A program made the position numbers and the translations under genes. DNA of 64,000 bases. Source: Halicephalobus mephisto. Taxonomy: Eukaryota; Nematoda; Chromadorea; Rhabditida; Panagrolaimidae. The DNA lies in NCBI GenBank assembly GCA_009193035.1, contig SWDT01000013.1, forward strand, positions 482,858 through 546,857, read 5' to 3'. Shown here one piece after another: positions 58,660 to 64,000 of the stretch. The notes under the pieces were generated by a model. That model was not told where the DNA came from. It saw nothing but the letters and a program-made list of their open reading frames with translations, and made no database searches. Position 1 is the first letter of the stretch; each line of letters opens with the position of its first letter.

Positions 58660-59175
58660 AAATAAAGTAGTTTTATATGAGGAGACTTCAAACTACATTA
58701 GGAACCAGTTCTTCCATTACCTAAAAATCGATAAGAATTATCTGGTAAATTATCAACCAGTAAAGTCAAAATATTCCTTTAATACTTTAGTCAAATCTGA
58801 TCTAAGCCAGTTTTATCTCATGAAGAAAGATTTGAACTCCATTTTTATGAACAAAAACTCCAAACTACCTTGGAGACAGTTTTTCCATTATCGTGGAGTT
58901 GATACATATTCTTTGGTTAAGTTATAGCCAATTAAGTCAACATTTTGCTCCAATTTTTCAATTACAGATTGTCTGAGTCAATTTTATCCCACAGCGAAAG
59001 AACTTGTCTGAACTCCATGAATATCAATTGCAAACTACACTCGAGACAGTTTTTCTGTTGTTTTAAAAGTTTTAAGCATTATCTGGTTGTAGTCTAGCCA
59101 GTAAAGTCAAATTTTGTTCAATTCCTCAGTTATGTTGTCCGAGCCAGTTTTATCCCATGGCGAAAGATCTTTCCT
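58660..59175. repeat. Degenerate ~175-bp tandem repeat
   Basis: About three copies upstream of the clathrin light chain gene. Landmarks: GAGACAGTTTTTCCATTA, TTATCTGGTTNNNNTNTAGCCA, GCCAGTTTTATCCCATG, GAACTCCAT. No gene seen in 58551-59324. Confidence 0.7.
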
Positions 59176-59324
59176 GAAAATCAGGGCAGCACTATGCAAG
59201 TTGTTCTTTTTCGTGTTGATTTGTCATCCGACGTTTATGCGCGTTTTGTCTATTATTTAAACTATCAATTTTTTTATTTGTTTACGTTGAAGAAACTTAT
59301 TTCGGATATTTTAGGACTTCCATA

Positions 59325-60087
59325 ATGGCAGATCCCGTGGCGAGCTTCCTCGAACGTGAACAAGGAATCTTGGGTGAACTTGAAGGTTTGTTTTCAAATT
59401 TCATATATCAATTTTCGTTCATTTTGATTAAATTGTGATTTTTTACATTTCAGCAACACCAGCTCCTGTTCCAGTGGTCAGCGAACCAGCTCCTCAGACA
59501 AATGGGATCAATGGAGTTTCAGATTTTGGCGGTCTTGATTTGAACAGCGTAAGTGTCCCGATTGTTTCCAACGGACGGACAGCTAGTCCTGCTGTCTCCG
59601 AGAGATCTGACGGAGAACCTGTATTCCAATCCAAGCCTGATTTTGAGCCAGAAAGTGTTCAGAAATGGCGTGAATCTTACGAAAAGAACTTGAAGAAACT
59701 CGGTGAGTTTTCTGGCAAATTGTTTTTCATCGGATGTTGTTTTATAGACGAAGAAGAACAAAAGATAATTGAAGACTTGAAAACTCAAGCGAAGAAGGAA
59801 TTGGAAGATTTCGAAAAGAAACGCAAAAATGATCTGGAAGAAAGAAAAAAGTCCAATAGGTTGGATTTTCGTTCATTGATTTTCTAATTTATCTTTTCCG
59901 TTTCAGAGCAAAGCAAGTTGAGTTCCTCAAGAACGTTGAAAAAGCCAGTGCTGGTGTTCTGTGGCAAAGAATCGCCAAGGTCGTCGAGGAAGACGAGAAG
60001 ACTCCGAAGAACGTTGTCGACACGGATCGCATGCGAGAGCTGCTTGTTCAATGCAAGAACGGAGGGCCCAAACCGAACCAGGATTGA
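59325..60087 (+). CDS. clic-1: Clathrin light chain
   Basis: Regulatory subunit of the clathrin triskelion, coating vesicles at the plasma membrane and Golgi. Exons: 59325-59385, 59454-59702, 59748-59859, 59907-60087; phases agree and give 200 residues, within the family range. Seen: MADPVASFLEREQGILGELE, a Pro/Ser/Asn-rich N-terminal half, WRESYEKNLKKLDEEEQKII of the family, a long charged helix (AKKELEDFEKKRKNDLEERK) that binds the heavy chain, and the end FLKNVEKASAGVLWQRIAKV..DRMRELLVQCKN. Donors GTTTGT and GTTGGA are weak but the joins restore known sequence. The first ATG after an ATTTTAG acceptor is used. Confidence 0.93.
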
Positions 60088-60666
60088 TTGCATTTTCGAT
60101 CCAGGCTTATTTATTACTCTTTCATCAGACCTATAACTAATAAGTAACAGAGATTGCTCATTTTGAGCACTGCTTCCCGCGTAACCATCCTGCTTATGAA
60201 TTATTCACTTTGTCAAGTCCCGCTAATTTATTGTCCCCAGATGGATTATGGAAGATCCATTAAGATTTGTGCATGTGAATAAGTTTATTGTGATATTTTT
60301 TACATTTATTTTCGCGTAATCCCAAAAAGAACGATAAAAATTAAGGTGAATTCAACGGCCGAATGGTCAACAATCCAAAACAAGCATCGCTCGCGCTGAC
60401 CTTTGGGAATTTTATCGATTGCCGCAATGACTAATTTCTATTTTTAGTCTAGATTGAGTTATTTCTCTGCTGATTACAATATAAACCTAAAGTTTTTACA
60501 GTAACGGATTTGTATTTTTGATCGAAATTGGTGTAATTATTGATTACGATAAGAATCTGGATTTAAAATTGTGGAAGATTTTTGATTTGAAATTGACGAT
60601 TATTGGTTACGATAGGGATCTGGTTTAGAATTTCTACAGTAGTGAATTTTTATTTTTGACTACAGT
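60088..60666. other. 3' flank of clathrin light chain and spacer
   Basis: 60090-60300 is probably the clathrin light chain 3' UTR and downstream region. 60480-60660 repeats a ~75-base unit with GATTACGATAAGAATCTGG and TTTTTACAGTAACGG. No gene seen. Confidence 0.45.
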
Positions 60667-61636
60667 ATGAATCCTAAATGTAAAATCCTCAAAACGAAGA
60701 TGGACAAAATTGTGGTTTTTATAACGATTATAATGTTGACAATTTTATTTACAATTTTTTCGATAGTATTTTATGGATTCTTCAAATTTGAAATTTTTCC
60801 ATCTAATTTATTTTCTGTATTCTTGGCAACAGCTACTGTAATTGAATTAACGTTGATTTACTGGTCTTTGAAGCTTTTCAAAGACGTAACTAAAATCCTG
60901 GATCATCCAAAAAACTGTAAAAATTGTGTTTTTAAAGGATTCAAAATTGAAAAATTGGACTACGTAATTCAAAGTAGATTTATCGAACTTTTAAATCCAG
61001 TGGATTTAGAAAACATGAATAAAATTTCGAAATATTGGAAGAAATTCATCGAACGAGAAAGACCTAAAGTTGTGGATCAAATAATATTTACTGAAAATTT
61101 GAATATTAATTATTTCGAAACAGTTAATGGAAAATTAATTTTAAAAATTTCTACAAAAACAAACAAAACCGAATTTTTAAAAATTATCCAAAATTTAACT
61201 ATCTTAGAAAAAATCTCAGCCGATCAGATCCAGATGGATTACTTTGATTTTCTGATGCAATTTGCTTATGTCGATACTGTAAAAGAATGCAGATTTCCTA
61301 AAATTGAAAACATCGAAAATATTACGAAATTTATTCAAAAATTAAAAAATCTGACTTCATGCGAGTTAGAAATCACAGATTGGACGGATAATTTTGATCT
61401 TTTTTCAAAAATGAAAAATATTCGGTAATTTTATTTTAAATTTACTTTTATTTTTATTTTTAAATGTTTTTAGAATTAATTGCAATTGTCCTGAAACATT
61501 TGGGATTTCATCCGAAATCTTGTCCTGGGCAGAGAGACAATCATCCTTGAAATCTTTGATGGTGAAGTTCGAAAATGTCGAAATTTCTGTTAAAGTTGTT
61601 AATAATCAACTAAATTATAAAAGAATTACTTTATAA
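60667..61636 (+). CDS. F-box-like protein with N-terminal membrane segments
   Basis: Two exons, 60667-61424 and 61474-61636, in phase, 306 residues. The N-terminus has two strong hydrophobic segments (IVVFITIIMLTILFTIFSIV and NLFSVFLATATVIELTLIYW). After a CKNC pair comes RFIELLNPVDLENMNKISKY then WKKFIER, which matches the pattern of an F-box helix set (L..L...DL......S..WK..I). The rest is a Leu/Ile-rich, repeat-like region of the type that follows F-boxes in nematode F-box families. An F-box would link it to SKP1-type ubiquitin ligases; a membrane-anchored form is unusual. A second Met at residue 12 is an alternative start. The F-box call is by eye and moderate. Confidence 0.6.
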
Positions 61637-61959
61637 ATTTAAATTATTAAATTATTAAAAATTGTTTAAAAATAAATTTCCAACATAAAACTACCAAAAT
61701 AAAATCTCCCTAAATCCATATCTCTATTTTGAATTTAGTTTTATATAATTTCACTTTCATAAAACTATTTTCAAAACTTAATAATCCTGGATTCATTACT
61801 AGATCTGAAAACAGAAATCCTGAAACATATTTATGTAAATATAAAAGAAATCAAAAATATAACTGTACGGCAAAAAGTCCAAAATATTTCACTTTCTGAT
61901 TTACCACAAGAGGCAGAACAAATTTGTTGATATTGCCTATTTGATAGAATCTGAGGCAG
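61637..61959. other. Spacer, nothing recognised
   Basis: AT-rich, ordinary for this window. It ends just before a one-exon ORF whose ATG at 61960 overlaps no clear promoter motif. Confidence 0.3.
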
Positions 61960-62298
61960 ATGTCAAATGCTGATGTGGAATTAAATAAAAATGAGCAAAA
62001 TTCAGCAATACCTCATGAAATTATAAATGACTTGGATAATTTATTCGAATCTTATTACTTGAAGTATTGGAGAATTTATGTAACAATTGCTTCGACACTA
62101 ATTTATGTATTTATTGCTAGATCTTTGATTTACATTGTATCACCACAGTTTTCTTTAAGTAAAAGGAAACAAAGTAGAAGAAAATTTGTTTCGATTGAAG
62201 ACGAAGAATCAACTCCAACTGAAAATATTGAAATGAAACCTCTTAAAGTTGAAAGAAATTCGAGTTTAACTATTCCCATCTGTGCTCTCATTAAATAA
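61960..62298 (+). CDS. Hypothetical small membrane protein
   Basis: Single-exon ORF of 112 residues. One clear membrane segment near residues 40-60 (YVTIASTLIYVFIARSLIYI), then a basic stretch (SKRKQSRRK) and an acidic Ser/Thr/Glu region. The charge pattern would place the C-terminus in the cytosol. No family recognised. The next ORF starts 24 bases later in the same frame, separated by two TAA codons. Confidence 0.4.
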   Translation: MSNADVELNKNEQNSAIPHEIINDLDNLFESYYLKYWRIYVTIASTLIYVFIARSLIYIVSPQFSLSKRKQSRRKFVSIEDEESTPTENIEMKPLKVERNSSLTIPICALIK

Positions 62299-62322
62299 GA
62301 GTTGAAAAATTTAAAATATTAA

Positions 62323-62634
62323 ATGGTGTTCGTATTTTCTGTAACTGAAAAAAATAATAAGTATAAATTATTGGATGAAAATACTGCTAGTAAAATCGAG
62401 CTGATCAAAGTCCATGATGATAGCAATCATGAGGAGAGCAAACCATTGATTAATGATTATAATGAAATAACCGAGAAATCTAATAAAGATGAAAATAAAG
62501 TTTCATCAAAAAAGCCTAGAAAAAAGAAATTAATAAAGAAAAATAAAGAATTTTTCAATTATTTAACAGGAAAAAATGACAAATATATAACAGGTTCTGG
62601 ATTTAGGACAATTCCTCTCATTCAAAAATACTGA
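62323..62634 (+). CDS. Hypothetical small charged protein
   Basis: Single-exon ORF of 103 residues, Lys/Glu/Asn-rich with a basic KKPRKKKLIKKNKE stretch. In frame with the ORF ending at 62298. The linker reads ELKNLKY and a stop, so both could derive from one longer gene, or this may be 3' UTR of the first. No family recognised. Confidence 0.3.
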   Translation: MVFVFSVTEKNNKYKLLDENTASKIELIKVHDDSNHEESKPLINDYNEITEKSNKDENKVSSKKPRKKKLIKKNKEFFNYLTGKNDKYITGSGFRTIPLIQKY

Positions 62635-62752
62635 TTATATTAGTGAATGATTTCTTTCAAATCCAATTCAATAAAAACGTTAATGTTCTTAAAACTAATC
62701 AAAGTATTATTGATGTCTACCAATTTTAAATTTATTTTATTTGGTCTGATAT

Positions 62753-63127
62753 TCACTTCATGATGAATAGTATTTTTGGTTCTATTTCTAGTTCATCATT
62801 AGGCCTAAATCTATAGAGTGAATTGAACATCTTCTTATTAACATAGCAGTCTTCGATTAAATCGCATGTTATAAAAATATTATCTATGTTATTAGTCTTA
62901 CATGGGTAAGAGTTCATGGAAGTTGAATTATCTTTCGGAATTTCTACAACATAATCTTCGTTCTTCTCATTATTATTTTCATCATTTTTGTTAATTGAGT
63001 GCTTAATATCTAAATAACCATCTAATTTTATAACTCCTATTTTGTACTTCTTACACAAGAACTTTTGAGAAAAAGAATACTCAAAAATTGAATCATTGGA
63101 CGTTAGTTGCAATATGAAGTAGACCAT
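62753..63127 (-). CDS. Hypothetical protein
   Basis: Single-exon ORF of 124 residues on the minus strand: a hydrophobic-leaning start (MVYFILQLTSND), an Asn/Glu-rich centre, two cysteine pairs, and an end FRPNDELEIEPKILF. TTTATAAA directly precedes the ATG. No family recognised. Real coding status is uncertain. Confidence 0.35.
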   Translation of the reverse strand: MVYFILQLTSNDSIFEYSFSQKFLCKKYKIGVIKLDGYLDIKHSINKNDENNNEKNEDYVVEIPKDNSTSMNSYPCKTNNIDNIFITCDLIEDCYVNKKMFNSLYRFRPNDELEIEPKILFIMK

Positions 63128-63609
63128 TTATAAAGGGAAAAATGTTGGGTAAATATTAAAATAGTTACTTTTAAATGAAGAGGACAGTAGAATTAACACT
63201 GTTTATAGCTATTGATCTCTTCATTTTAAAATATTTGTGTGTATGTCATGGGTGATTTTTACATACTATAGTGCTAATTTGAGAATCTAAAATCGACATT
63301 TTTAACGTTTCAAAACGAACATTTATATTTATCAAGTTCTCAAGTGAGGATGAATTATCTTCAAAAGTCGAATCGTTTGATCTAAAACAGCTGCTATAAA
63401 TTCGCAGAAAATGCTTGTTTATGACTTTGATTTTCAAGACTATATCCATTTTTTTACCAATCTTATGTTAGAAAAGTCCGACTGTTTGTTACTTATCGTA
63501 CGACCACTCCCTCAAAGCCCAAGTATATGAAAGTTTGAGGTTTTCCAATAAAGATTCACCAGTCTAATCAACTCAACATTCAACTCTATTCATTGCCCAA
63601 TCTTCAAAA
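63128..63609. other. Spacer with a weak ORF and a promoter-like site
   Basis: A 67-codon minus ORF at 63246-63449 has no recognised feature. On the plus strand AAGTATATGAAAG near 63521-63533 is TATA-like, about 80 bases before the ATG at 63610. Confidence 0.35.
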
Positions 63610-63764
63610 ATGTCTTTGACTAAAACAGTCGTTATTATTGCCGTCTTGTTGACCAGCTTGACAGCAATCGTAAGTGTCCACCTACGGCAAAATTTGTAAT
63701 GAATCCTTTGATTCTCTCTGTGGATTCTGATAATTGTCAAAAACAGGATGAACAACATCAATAA
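63610..63764 (+). CDS. Candidate signal-peptide micro-gene
   Basis: Exon 63610-63669 reads MSLTKTVVIIAVLLTSLTAI, a textbook signal peptide, and ends at a GTAAGT donor. The best acceptor (AAAACAG at 63746) joins it to DEQHQ and a stop, giving only 25 residues. A TATA-like site lies upstream and AATAAA words near 63786-63798 downstream, so a compact transcript is plausible. The mature peptide would be five residues, so a missed exon, a different acceptor or a decayed gene is more likely than a functional peptide. Confidence 0.35.
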
Positions 63765-64000
63765 AACTTTGAACATGAATTTTTATTAAATAAATAAATT
63801 GAAAATGCAAATCAAAATAGTTTATAATTTTCAAATCTAAATGTTGTAAAGTAAAAGCAATTCTCATTGTTGATTTTTCTCAAAGGTTTTATTCTAGAGT
63901 TAATAAATTATTTAAATTAATTTCCTTGAAGAAACATAATCATTTATATTTTAGTCTTGTTAGAATATTCCTAACTGTGCTCTTTCCCACAACGATTAAC
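63765..64000. other. Right edge of window, nothing recognised
   Basis: AT-rich sequence with two AG acceptor-like sites (TTTTTCTCAAAG near 63885, TTTATTCTAG near 63897) that could serve a further exon of the preceding candidate gene beyond the window. Confidence 0.25.

Overview
The window is nuclear DNA of a nematode, most likely a rhabditid. The genes have nematode relatives (an INSM/EGL-46-type zinc-finger factor, duplicated 7TM receptors, duplicated Old-Yellow-type oxidoreductases). Introns are often 42-70 bases. Non-coding DNA is very AT-rich and full of the TACTGTA/TACAGT word, degenerate tandem repeats and short foldback elements. All gene models were spliced by hand from GT...AG sites, phase continuity and homology remembered for each family. 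No search was run.

Layout. 0.6-2.5 kb (-): translation release factor eRF1, with two one-base frameshifts in an otherwise intact gene. 3.1-4.5 kb (-): RNase H domain protein with an Arg/Ser-rich tail, divergent from TRMT1 tRNA dimethyltransferase (4.6-6.5 kb, +). 7.1-8.8 kb (+): secreted Cys-rich protein. 10.6-12.6 kb (+) and 15.9-18.4 kb (-): two DDX5/DDX17-like DEAD-box helicases in inverted orientation around a purple acid phosphatase gene (12.6-15.4 kb, -). 19.7-21.0 kb (+): CZIB/C1orf123-type zinc protein. 23.7-27.2 kb (-): INSM/EGL-46-like factor, with a 9-kb gene-poor stretch upstream in which islands of ordinary composition sit among AT-rich repeats. 36.3-39.8 kb and 42.6-46.1 kb (-): two tandem 7TM receptor genes; the second has lost a splice acceptor and carries a decayed RTE-type retrotransposon in an intron. 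46.6-51.2 kb (-): DDX46/PRP5 splicing helicase. 51.7-54.5 kb and 56.6-58.6 kb (-): two OYE-family flavin oxidoreductase paralogues. 59.3-60.1 kb (+): clathrin light chain. 60.7-64 kb: an F-box-like membrane protein and several short ORFs of unknown nature.

The genes are mostly unrelated housekeeping functions (translation termination, tRNA modification, RNA helicases, splicing, vesicle coats) plus lineage-expanded families. No operon or dedicated multi-gene system is convincing. The most informative signals are evolutionary: a gene-conversion tract between the inverted helicases, splice-site loss in a receptor copy, paired MITEs, hairpin-forming satellites, and the candidate regulatory islands near the EGL-46-like gene. 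Of 55 intact introns modelled here, 28 end in CAG and 27 in TAG, an unusual balance for a nematode close to C. elegans.
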